A stretch of DNA of 21,800 nt. Origin: an uncultured Coprococcus sp. (lineage in GTDB: Bacteria; Bacillota; Clostridia; Lachnospirales; Lachnospiraceae). The stretch is from positions 1 through 21,800 of the forward strand of contig USSH01000008.1 in assembly GCA_900557435.1 (NCBI GenBank), read 5' to 3'. The position numbers and the translations under genes are program-made. Positions 13,276 through 20,070 of this stretch are shown here, in pieces (the stretch's first letter is position 1; the number at the start of each line of letters is the position of its first letter). The notes beneath the pieces are model-generated. The model saw nothing but the letters and a program-made list of their open reading frames with translations, ran no database searches and had not been told where the DNA came from.

Positions 13276-14049
13276 ATGAATGTAAAAATGGATGATTGCT
13301 TTCAATTTGGTCTTGGAGCATTTGAAACTATAAGTGTGGTTGACGGCAGGCCGATATTTCTTGACAGGCATCTGAGACGCCTGGAAGATGCTGCAAGATT
13401 CCTGGATCTTGGCATGCCAGCAGAACGGGGCATAGACAGGATAGCTGTGCTGGAATATCTGAGAAAGTGGATGAGTGAGCATGATTACAGAGATCGATCA
13501 GGTCATATGAGGCGATGTGCGTTAAAGATCATGCTGACTCAGAAAAATGTGGTTTTCTCAATGAGGGATAATCCTTACACCCCGGATATATACGAACGGG
13601 GGTTTGCGATGGACATAAGTAATGTTAGAAGAAATGAGACATCGCCGTTCGTGTATCATAAAACCATGAATTACGGAGACTGCATTCTTGAAAAAAGGCG
13701 GTCTGGCAAAGCTGGAATGGATGAACGGATCTTCCTGAATACAAAGGGACAGATATGCGAGGGTACGGTGAGCAATATATTTTTTGTGAGAGATGGCAGG
13801 ATATACACACCCGCGATAGACTCAGGTCTTCTGCCTGGAACAGTAAGGGAGTATATCTGTGAATCAGAGGCGGTCACGCAGACGGTGATATTCCCTGATG
13901 AACTGTCATCATATCAGGAATGCTTTGTGACCAATTCCTTGATGGGGGTCATGCCGGTGAAACTACTGGGAAATATCAGCTTTGAGGAGAGGAGTGTCAC
14001 TGCCAGGATGATGAGAAAATATCATAATTTTTCAGCTTTATGCCCGTAA
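13276..14049 (+). CDS. pabC: 4-amino-4-deoxychorismate lyase PabC (class IV aminotransferase fold)
   Basis: A 257-residue PLP enzyme that releases pyruvate from aminodeoxychorismate to give p-aminobenzoate. The N terminus GLGAFETISVVDGRPIFLDR is typical of the class. The likely PLP-binding lysine is Lys129 in YHKTMNYGD. CEGTVSNIFF and the SGLLPGTVRE phosphate-cup segment follow, as in PabC and related BCAT/D-amino-acid transaminases. Position directly after pabB makes PabC the best reading; a transaminase role cannot be excluded from motifs alone. GGGAGA (13261-13266) stands 9 bases before the ATG. The stop lies 14 bases from the convergent trmO stop; I see no clear terminator between them. 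Confidence 0.87.
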   Translation: MNVKMDDCFQFGLGAFETISVVDGRPIFLDRHLRRLEDAARFLDLGMPAERGIDRIAVLEYLRKWMSEHDYRDRSGHMRRCALKIMLTQKNVVFSMRDNPYTPDIYERGFAMDISNVRRNETSPFVYHKTMNYGDCILEKRRSGKAGMDERIFLNTKGQICEGTVSNIFFVRDGRIYTPAIDSGLLPGTVREYICESEAVTQTVIFPDELSSYQECFVTNSLMGVMPVKLLGNISFEERSVTARMMRKYHNFSALCP

Positions 14050-14063
14050 AATGCCTTTTTGTA

Positions 14064-14777
14064 TTATTGTGATCCGGGCTCAGCCACTTCGCATATGGTA
14101 AGAGTGTCACCAGATATGGTAAACCTTATATCGTATCCGCCGTACAGCATTCCATAGCGTCTGCCAGGTTCATCCTGATAGCCAGGCCTTGGATCCTGCG
14201 CAAGTATCTCTTTCAGGGCCTCGATCTGTGTACTTGAAAATATAGTTTCAAGTTTGGCGGCGATATCGTCAGATAAACGTACTGACAGTTCTGGAACGTC
14301 AAGTGAGTCCGTCCATCCCCCGGTCGCCTCCGGGTGGCTGTCTGTGTATGGCAGATAAGGCTTGATGTCGTACACCGGTGTTCCGTCCAGTATATCGGCA
14401 CCCGACACCACAAGTCCGTGTACACAGCCGTTTTCTTCATTATATATAATATCCAGAAGTCTCACCGATGACAGACCGATGTTGTTCGGCCTGAATGGTG
14501 ATCTGGTGGCAAAAACCCCCATCCGCTGGTTACCGCCCAGCTTTGGGGGTTTTACTGTCGCGGTAAAACCATTCTTGTGAGCCCTGGAGAAGTCCCACAG
14601 AAGCCATAAGTGGGAGAATTCGTCAAGCCCTCTGAAAGCCTCTGCCTGATTGTATGGTGGAAGCATCTCTATAAAAGCGGTGGCGCAGCCTGTCAGACCG
14701 CTCTGCCTTGGAATTCCGAACTTCTCTTTGTAGTCACATCTCACATATCCTATCACTTCTAAACTGGTATTTATCAT
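14064..14777 (-). CDS. trmO: tRNA t6A37 N6-methyltransferase TrmO (TsaA/YaeB family)
   Basis: A 237-residue SAM-dependent enzyme that methylates N6 of threonylcarbamoyladenosine at tRNA position 37 (m6t6A). Family hallmarks in order are IGYVR near the N terminus, RQSGLTGCATAFIEM, FRGLDEFSHLWLLW, the MGVFATRSPFRPNNIGLS core, and the DGTPVYDIKPYLPY segment. A C-terminal extension ends GDTLTICEVAEPG, matching the small second domain of this family. It reads from 14777 down to a TAA at 14066-14064. The ribosome site is poor (GGGAT about 10 bases upstream). It shares the 283-bp spacer upstream with the divergent pst operon and faces pabC tail to tail. Confidence 0.9.
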   Translation of the reverse strand: MINTSLEVIGYVRCDYKEKFGIPRQSGLTGCATAFIEMLPPYNQAEAFRGLDEFSHLWLLWDFSRAHKNGFTATVKPPKLGGNQRMGVFATRSPFRPNNIGLSSVRLLDIIYNEENGCVHGLVVSGADILDGTPVYDIKPYLPYTDSHPEATGGWTDSLDVPELSVRLSDDIAAKLETIFSSTQIEALKEILAQDPRPGYQDEPGRRYGMLYGGYDIRFTISGDTLTICEVAEPGSQ

Positions 14778-14852
14778 GTATTTTTATCCCACTTTCTGGT
14801 TGTAATTTATAAGCCATGACAGATTGTTTGCTGTACATTCAGCATGCATTGA

Positions 14853-14918
14853 TTAACGCCGACTTTACATTCTATTTACATTGCGCTGGTTATGTATTTT
14901 ACTTATGCCATTTATCAT
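14853..14918 (+). promoter_or_regulatory. Pho-box-like site and promoter of the pst operon
   Basis: In-phase hexamers at 11-bp steps: TTAACG (14853-14858), TTTACA (14864-14869) and TTTACA (14875-14880). One step is degenerate (CTGGTT 14886-14891), then TTTACT lies at 14898-14903. The -10 TATCAT (14913-14918) starts 33 bp after the end of the last strong repeat. There is no recognisable -35 at normal spacing, pointing to activator dependence. A start near 14925 gives a leader of about 135 nt. Confidence 0.85.
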
Positions 14919-14925
14919 AGTGCAA

Positions 14926-15028
14926 AGAAAAGAACGAAAGGCGCGCGAGTTCTTTTCTGGAACATAAGCAAAGAATGATATGTCCCAATAATACAATATT
15001 TGCAAAGACCGGTTCAAGAGATAACCGG
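14926..15028 (+). other. Two hairpins in the pstS leader
   Basis: AGAAAAGAAC (14926-14935) is perfectly complementary to GTTCTTTTCT (14949-14958), a 10-bp stem starting at the predicted 5' end with a GC-rich 13-base loop. A second stem is CCGGTT (15009-15014) / AACCGG (15023-15028), 17 bases before the ribosome site AAGGAG (15046-15051). A 5'-terminal stem is a common way to protect abundant mRNA; a regulatory role is unproven. Confidence 0.6.
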
Positions 15029-15060
15029 CAGAATAAGGTTAAGTTAAGGAGAAAAAGAAA

Positions 15061-15954
15061 ATGGTTAAATTAAAGAAAGTATTGGCAGTAACACTTGGAG
15101 CAGCACTTATGATAGGAAGTCTTGCTGGCTGTGGAAATAATTCATCAAAGAGCGCAGATGGCGGATTCGATGCAACACAGGATATATCAGTAGTATCAAG
15201 AGAGGAAGGCTCAGGAACAAGAGGAGCATTTGTAGAGCTCACAGGAGTTGAGGAGAAGGATGCAGATGGCAATAAGGTCGACAACACAACAACAAATGCC
15301 ATCACATGCAACAGCACAGAGGTCGTACTCACAACAGTTGCAGGTGATGATTATGCGATCGGTTACATCTCACTCGGAGCACTCAACGATACAGTAAAGG
15401 CACTCAAGATCGGTGGAGTTGAGGCAAGTGAGGAGAACATCAACAATGGTTCATACACACTTTCAAGACCATTCAACATCGTTACAAAGGATGGCATCAG
15501 CGATGTTGCACAGGATTTCATCAACTACATCATGAGCGAGGATGGACAGAAGATCATATCAGCAAATAAGTACATCGAGGTTGCGAACAGCGGAGCATTT
15601 ACTTCAACAAATCCAAAGGGCAAGATTGTTGTTGCAGGTTCATCATCAGTAACACCAGTTATGGAGAAGCTTATCGAGGCTTACAAAACGATCAATACAA
15701 ATGCTGACATCGAGCTTCAGGAGAGCGATTCAACAACAGGTATCACATCAACATCAGATGGAACATGCGATATAGGTATGGCATCACGTGAGCTTAAGGA
15801 CACAGAGACAGCACTTGGTCTTAAGGCAACAGTAATAGCAATGGACGGAATTGCAGTTATAGTAAATAACAACAACCCTGCTGAGGACTACACAGTAGAT
15901 CAGGTCAAGAACATATTCACAGGTTCAGCAGCAAAGTGGGAGGACGTAAAGTAA
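15061..15954 (+). CDS. pstS: Phosphate ABC transporter substrate-binding lipoprotein PstS, circularly permuted
   Basis: A 297-residue extracytoplasmic lipoprotein that captures phosphate for PstCAB. The signal peptide ends in lipobox LAGC (Cys24). The mature part starts with the loop SREEGSGTR (residues 46-54), then AIGYISLGALNDTVKALKI, a TLSRPFNIVT segment and SEDGQKI. In canonical PstS these form the second half. The usual first half follows: IVVAGSSSVTPVMEKL (loop 193-199), ESDSTTG, CDIGMASRELKD and DGIAVIVNNNNP, ending NIFTGSAAKWEDVK. Both phosphate-binding loops are thus kept in swapped order. AAGGAG (15046-15051) lies 9 bases before the ATG. Codon choice is narrower than in neighbouring genes, consistent with high expression. 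pstC starts 7 bases after the stop. Confidence 0.95.
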   Translation: MVKLKKVLAVTLGAALMIGSLAGCGNNSSKSADGGFDATQDISVVSREEGSGTRGAFVELTGVEEKDADGNKVDNTTTNAITCNSTEVVLTTVAGDDYAIGYISLGALNDTVKALKIGGVEASEENINNGSYTLSRPFNIVTKDGISDVAQDFINYIMSEDGQKIISANKYIEVANSGAFTSTNPKGKIVVAGSSSVTPVMEKLIEAYKTINTNADIELQESDSTTGITSTSDGTCDIGMASRELKDTETALGLKATVIAMDGIAVIVNNNNPAEDYTVDQVKNIFTGSAAKWEDVK

Positions 15955-15961
15955 TCAGCTT

Positions 15962-16813
15962 ATGCATAAAGTAAAAGAAATAATTATGCATGTAGTATTC
16001 CTGATAGCGGCACTGGTATCCATCGCGGCGGTAGCACTCATATGTGTGTTCTTGTTCGTGAATGGAATACCAGCCATCAAGGAGATCGGTTTCGGAGACT
16101 TCACCTTGGGTGAGGTTTGGAAACCGACAAATGGATACTACGGCATTCTTCCTTTTATATTAGGAAGTATATATGTGACAGCCGGAGCGTTGATAATAGG
16201 AGTTCCGATAGGACTTCTTACAGCGATATATCTGGCAAAGTTTTGTCCCGACAGATTATATAAAGTTATAAAGCCATTTATCAATCTGATGGCTGGCATA
16301 CCTTCGGTAGTATATGGATTCTTTGGAATGTGTGTGCTTGTACCGATGGTGAGAAGCATATTTGGAGTAAATGGAAATACGATGCTCACGGCATCAGTAC
16401 TTCTTGGAATGATGATACTGCCAACTATCATCAGTGTATCAGAGACTTCAATAAGAGCGGTACCTGACAAATATTATCAGGGAGCTTTGGCACTTGGTGC
16501 AACACATGAGCGAAGCGTGTTCAAGACCGTTGTCCCTGCAGCTAAGTCAGGAGTTATGGCGGCGGTCATCCTAGGTGTTGGCCGTGCAGTTGGAGAGACT
16601 ATGGCGGTTATCATGGTAGCTGGAAATCAGGTCCATATGCCTGACGGAATACTGAGAGGTGTCAGAACACTCACCACAAATATAGTAATGGAGATGGGAT
16701 ATGCGACGGATCTGCACAGACAGGCTCTGATAGCAACGGGCGTTGTCCTGTTCGTATTCATACTCATTATCAACCTCCTGTTCTCCATCATAAAGAGAAA
16801 GACGGTGGCATAG
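15962..16813 (+). CDS. pstC: Phosphate ABC transporter permease PstC
   Basis: A 283-residue inner-membrane permease with about six hydrophobic segments. The first is at residues 9-33; PSVVYGFFGM lies in the middle. The ABC-coupling (EAA-like) loop ALGATHERSVFKTVVPAAKSG is near residue 178 (shown broken here: ALGATHERSV, FKTVVPAAKSG), followed by GRAVGETMAV. It forms the channel with PstA. The ATG at 15962 is 7 bases after the pstS stop. The nearest ribosome site, GGGAGG (15938-15943), is 18 bases upstream within pstS, so re-initiation after pstS translation is likely. This would lower PstC relative to PstS, as expected for a binding-protein operon. The stop touches the pstA ATG. Confidence 0.95.
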   Translation: MHKVKEIIMHVVFLIAALVSIAAVALICVFLFVNGIPAIKEIGFGDFTLGEVWKPTNGYYGILPFILGSIYVTAGALIIGVPIGLLTAIYLAKFCPDRLYKVIKPFINLMAGIPSVVYGFFGMCVLVPMVRSIFGVNGNTMLTASVLLGMMILPTIISVSETSIRAVPDKYYQGALALGATHERSVFKTVVPAAKSGVMAAVILGVGRAVGETMAVIMVAGNQVHMPDGILRGVRTLTTNIVMEMGYATDLHRQALIATGVVLFVFILIINLLFSIIKRKTVA

Positions 16814-17818
16814 ATGGCAGAGAGAGTAGAAGGAATAAAGACTGTTGTTGCATGTGGCGATGACAGAACAAAAAATACAATAATCAGCACGAAAAAGCAG
16901 GCACCTGAGGATAATCCTTCATCCATAGTTGATGTGGACAGCATAGATGCTATAAACAAGAGATCATGGTCTGAGAAATGGGCTGAGTACAGAAGAAAAC
17001 CAGGCTCATTCATAATGTTTATCCTTGTGCATCTGGCAACACTCATAACTGTGCTTTCTATAGGATTTCTGCTGGTGTATGTACTGGTAAAAGGAATCCC
17101 AAATCTTAATGCAGACATATTCAGCTGGGAATATACATCGGACAACTGTTCGCTGGTGCCGGCACTTATAAATACGGTTTACATGACATTGCTGTCCCTC
17201 CTGATAGCAGGTCCGATAGGAATATTTGCGGCAATATATCTTGTCGAATATGCAAAGACCGGCAATAAGCTGGTTGGGGTTGTGAGGATCACAGCAGAGA
17301 CACTTACAGGAATACCGTCGATAGTATACGGACTTTTTGGAATGCTGTTTTTCACAAATGCGTGTGGGCTTAGATTATCACTCATATCAGGTGCGCTCAC
17401 TTTGGCGATAATGGTTCTTCCGGTCATAATGAGGACCACAGAGGAGGCGCTTATGGCAGTGCCTAAGTCCTATAGAGAAGGAAGTTTTGGACTGGGAGCC
17501 GGAAAGCTCAGAACAGTATTTAAGGTAGTGCTTCCTAGTGCCGTTCCGGGAATCCTGTCAGGAATCATACTTGCGACAGGACGTATCGTGGGCGAGACGG
17601 CAGCACTCATATACACAGCAGGATCGGTTGCCAAGATGGCGACAAAGCTTACCGATTCAACAAGAACTTTGGCAGTTCATATGTATCTTCTGTCCAAAGA
17701 AGGACTTCACACGGATCAGGGGTATGCGACAGCGGTTGTACTTCTGGTACTCGTGGTGCTTATCAACTTTGCATCAGACAAGATCGCAGGCAAGGTTGCA
17801 GCAGATAAAGCCAATTAA
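16814..17818 (+). CDS. pstA: Phosphate ABC transporter permease PstA with long N-terminal extension
   Basis: A 334-residue permease, partner of PstC. The membrane part starts at about residue 66 and holds PSIVYGLFGM, the coupling loop LGAGKLRTVFKVVLPSA, and GRIVGETAALIYTAG. About 65 hydrophilic, charged residues precede the first membrane helix; typical PstA proteins have far fewer. They show no motif that I recognise and should be cytoplasmic. The ATG directly follows the pstC TAG with only a weak ribosome site, so translation is probably coupled; no in-frame ATG lies between it and the first helix. A 158-bp spacer with two hairpins separates it from pstB. Confidence 0.93.
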   Translation: MAERVEGIKTVVACGDDRTKNTIISTKKQAPEDNPSSIVDVDSIDAINKRSWSEKWAEYRRKPGSFIMFILVHLATLITVLSIGFLLVYVLVKGIPNLNADIFSWEYTSDNCSLVPALINTVYMTLLSLLIAGPIGIFAAIYLVEYAKTGNKLVGVVRITAETLTGIPSIVYGLFGMLFFTNACGLRLSLISGALTLAIMVLPVIMRTTEEALMAVPKSYREGSFGLGAGKLRTVFKVVLPSAVPGILSGIILATGRIVGETAALIYTAGSVAKMATKLTDSTRTLAVHMYLLSKEGLHTDQGYATAVVLLVLVVLINFASDKIAGKVAADKAN

Positions 17819-17869
17819 CATGTGTCAGGGCTTTGGAATCAGAGTCTTGGCAGATGCTTTCAATAACCG

Positions 17870-17951
17870 GCAGAAGCGATTAAGCTTCTGCAATTAAAAA
17901 AGAAGAAAACTCTGAGCACGAAAAAGATGGGGCAATGTTTTGCTTCGTGCT
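17870..17951 (+). other. Two hairpins in the pstA-pstB spacer
   Basis: GCAGAAGC (17870-17877) / GCTTCTGC (17884-17891) form an 8-bp stem with loop GATTAA. AGCACGAA (17915-17922) / TTCGTGCT (17944-17951) form a second, with an inner GCAA (17932-17935) / TTGC (17940-17943). Neither is followed by a T run, so mRNA processing or stabilising sites are more likely than terminators. Confidence 0.6.
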
Positions 17952-17976
17952 TGATGTTAAGAATGGAGAAAAATAG

Positions 17977-18735
17977 ATGAATAATAACGTTAAGTTCAGC
18001 GTTAAAGATCTGAACCTCTATTATGGAAAGTTCCACGCCCTTAAGGGTATTGATATGGATATTCCGTCAAATGAGGTTACGGCATTTATCGGACCATCAG
18101 GTTGTGGTAAGTCAACATTCCTCAAGTCGCTCAACAGAATGAATGATCTGGTAGAGGGATGCAAGATAACAGGTGATGTAAGACTTGATGGCGAGGATAT
18201 ATATAGCGGAATGGATATTAACCTTTTGAGAAAAAGAGTTGGAATGGTGTTCCAGCAGCCAAATCCATTTCCGATGAGTGTATACGACAATATAGCATAT
18301 GGCCCAAGAACCCATGGAATAAGAAGCCGTGCAAAGCTTGATGAGATAGTTGAAAAGTCACTCAAACAGGCAGCGATATGGGATGAGCTTAAGGACAGGC
18401 TGAAGAAGTCAGCCCTTGGACTTTCAGGTGGACAGCAGCAGAGACTTTGCATAGCCAGAGCACTGGCAGTGGAGCCAGAGGTGCTTCTCATGGATGAGCC
18501 GACATCGGCGCTTGACCCAATATCCACATCTAAGATAGAGGATCTTGTCCTGGAACTTAAGAACAAGTACACCATCATTATGGTTACACATAATATGCAG
18601 CAGGCAACTCGAGTTGCAGACAATACGGCATTCTTCCTTCTGGGAGAGGTTGTCGAGTATGCGGAGACGGAGAAGATGTTCAGCAAGCCGGCGGATAAGC
18701 GTACAGAGGATTACATCACTGGTAGATTTGGTTAA
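17977..18735 (+). CDS. pstB: Phosphate ABC transporter ATPase PstB
   Basis: A 252-residue cytoplasmic ATPase that powers phosphate import through PstCA. Walker A is GPSGCGKST (residues 39-47), the Q loop is in VFQQPNPFP, and the ABC signature LSGGQQQR starts at residue 149. Walker B is [11 protein letters not shown] with Asp173-Glu174, and the switch histidine is His205 in [21 protein letters not shown] is the usual PstB version of the Q-loop region. GGAG (17965-17968) lies 8 bases before the ATG. The stop overlaps the phoU ribosome site. Confidence 0.97.
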   Translation: MNNNVKFSVKDLNLYYGKFHALKGIDMDIPSNEVTAFIGPSGCGKSTFLKSLNRMNDLVEGCKITGDVRLDGEDIYSGMDINLLRKRVGMVFQQPNPFPMSVYDNIAYGPRTHGIRSRAKLDEIVEKSLKQAAIWDELKDRLKKSALGLSGGQQQRLCIARALAVEPEVLLMDEPTSALDPISTSKIEDLVLELKNKYTIIMVTHNMQQATRVADNTAFFLLGEVVEYAETEKMFSKPADKRTEDYITGRFG

Positions 18736-18751
18736 AGGAGATTGAGACAAG

Positions 18752-19396
18752 ATGAGAGACAAATATGAGATGCAGCTTAGAAAGCTCCATGCAGAGATGA
18801 TAGAGATGGGAACTATGATCGAGCAGGCGATAGAGACAGCAATTAAGGCTCTCGTAGCTCAGGACACAGAGCTTGCAAAGAAAGCAATCGAGGCGGATGA
18901 CGCCATAGACCATCAGGAGAGAGAGATTGAGAATCTGTGCCTCAAATTGTTCCTTACCCAGCAGCCGGTTGCGGGTGATATGAGAAATATATCAGCTGCA
19001 CTTAAGATGATCACAGATATGGAGAGGATAGGAGATCACGCTTCGGACATATCTGAGCTCACACTCTGCATGGCAGGGACCCCATATATCAAGAAGCTTG
19101 AGCATGTCCAGCAGATGGCAAAGGAGACGATCGTCATGCTGGTGTCAAGCATAGAGGCGTATGTGAATGCTGACGAGAAGAAGGCAAAAAGTGTAATTGC
19201 ACACGACGATATAGTTGATGACCTTTTCGATACGATCAAGAATGAACTGATCGCTATGATACACGATAATCCTGACGATGGTGAGCAGGCATGTGACCTT
19301 CTCATGGTTGCCAAGTATCTTGAGAGGATTGGCGATCACGCAACGAATATATCAGAGTGGGTTCTCTTTTCAATAACAGGAGAACATGTAGACTGA
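18752..19396 (+). CDS. phoU: Phosphate signalling protein PhoU
   Basis: A 214-residue all-helical cytoplasmic protein that links PstSCAB to the PhoR sensor and keeps the Pho response off when phosphate is plentiful. It has the two tandem three-helix repeats of the family. The metal-binding motifs MERIGDHASD (from residue 90) and LERIGDHATN (from 190) lie exactly 100 residues apart. AAAGGAG (18734-18740) overlaps the pstB stop and lies 11 bases before the ATG. It is the third PhoU module in this window, after the tails of the two symporters. Confidence 0.96.
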   Translation: MRDKYEMQLRKLHAEMIEMGTMIEQAIETAIKALVAQDTELAKKAIEADDAIDHQEREIENLCLKLFLTQQPVAGDMRNISAALKMITDMERIGDHASDISELTLCMAGTPYIKKLEHVQQMAKETIVMLVSSIEAYVNADEKKAKSVIAHDDIVDDLFDTIKNELIAMIHDNPDDGEQACDLLMVAKYLERIGDHATNISEWVLFSITGEHVD

Positions 19397-19539
19397 TGAT
19401 CATGTTATTTCGGAAATCATGCGGGTAACATATGCGGATGATCCTGAATACGATAAATATATATTGAATGCAGCATGCTTGGACATGAACAGGTGGCCAA
19501 GATAATGCTAGTGACATATGACGAAAAGAGGTGATTTCT

Positions 19540-19800
19540 ATGAAGTGGGTATGTACAAAAGTAAATGAAATGTCACACAGAACAGGCATAGGCAATATAA
19601 AGCTTTTCATAGCGATCAGTATGGTGGTATGCGGACTTGCGGGATGCGTTATAGCATTACTGCTTCACATGATCCCTGCACTTGGAACAGTTTCCTTTGC
19701 TAAAATGGTATTCATATGCGGCGGTTATGGCATGTTCCTGGTTGGGATGCTTGGAAGTGCGGTATATCTGCTCATAAAAGAGCCTCTGGGAAACAGATAA
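19540..19800 (+). CDS. Small two-helix membrane protein, unknown function
   Basis: An 86-residue protein with a short polar N terminus and two hydrophobic segments, about residues 20-45 (including VVCGLAGCVIALL) and 55-79 (GGYGMFLVGMLGSAVYLLI), ending KEPLGNR. The GLAGC tetrad looks like a lipobox but lies mid-helix and too far from the start to be convincing. I do not recognise the family. A GTG at 19531 is in frame, but AAGAGGTG (19526-19533) places the ATG at 19540 6 bases downstream. It lies 143 bp after phoU, with no terminator between, and before the Pho-type promoter of the second symporter, so it may ride on the pst transcript. Confidence 0.7.
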   Translation: MKWVCTKVNEMSHRTGIGNIKLFIAISMVVCGLAGCVIALLLHMIPALGTVSFAKMVFICGGYGMFLVGMLGSAVYLLIKEPLGNR

Positions 19801-19855
19801 ATTCAAGATACCGAACAGAAATTACATAAAATATTAGGCATAAATTTGCTGAAAT

Positions 19856-19926
19856 TTTACACAGATTTTAAATTTACACAGATTTTACATTCGCATATCA
19901 CGCATTTTACATATCCCTTTTACAAT
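19856..19926 (+). promoter_or_regulatory. Compound Pho-box-like site and promoter of the second symporter
   Basis: Two overlapping 11-bp series are present. One is TTTACA (19856-19861) and TTTAAA (19867-19872). The other is TTTACA at 19873-19878, 19884-19889 and, two steps on, 19906-19911. A further TTTACA lies at 19919-19924. The -10 candidate TACAAT (19921-19926) starts 32 bp after the end of the 19884 repeat. This is the densest site of the four. Confidence 0.78.
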
Positions 19927-19961
19927 AGATTCTGGTAAAACAGACGCTGTAAAAGGGATAT
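19911..19961. repeat. Perfect 14-bp inverted repeat across the promoter
   Basis: ATATCCCTTTTACA (19911-19924) is an exact reverse complement of TGTAAAAGGGATAT (19948-19961), separated by 23 bases. The left arm contains the last TTTACA and part of the -10; the right arm carries the same hexamer on the other strand. The spacer holds TCTG (19931-19934) / CAGA (19941-19944). No T run follows, and the predicted transcript start (about 19933) lies between the arms, so it should act in DNA, not in this mRNA. Confidence 0.85.
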
Positions 19962-20070
19962 TGTGTATACATGTCCTTATGCAGAAGTAACCGGGGCCTA
20001 ACATGTGGCTACAATAAGATGAATGTAATACATGGCAAGATGGCCGGGATGTAATAAGGAGACGAATGAT

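Noticed and set aside
17946..17958. GTGCTTGATGTTAAG in the pstA-pstB gap as a fourth copy of the leader repeat
   Set aside because: Only the first few bases resemble the repeat; the hairpin arms are missing.
18021..18686. A 221-codon open frame antisense to pstB
   Set aside because: It mirrors the conserved pstB codons; the Ser-rich low-complexity product has no ribosome site or domain.
19601..19660. GLAGC as a lipobox in the 86-residue membrane protein
   Set aside because: The Cys is at residue 36 in the middle of a long hydrophobic segment, and a second helix follows; an ordinary membrane helix is the better reading.
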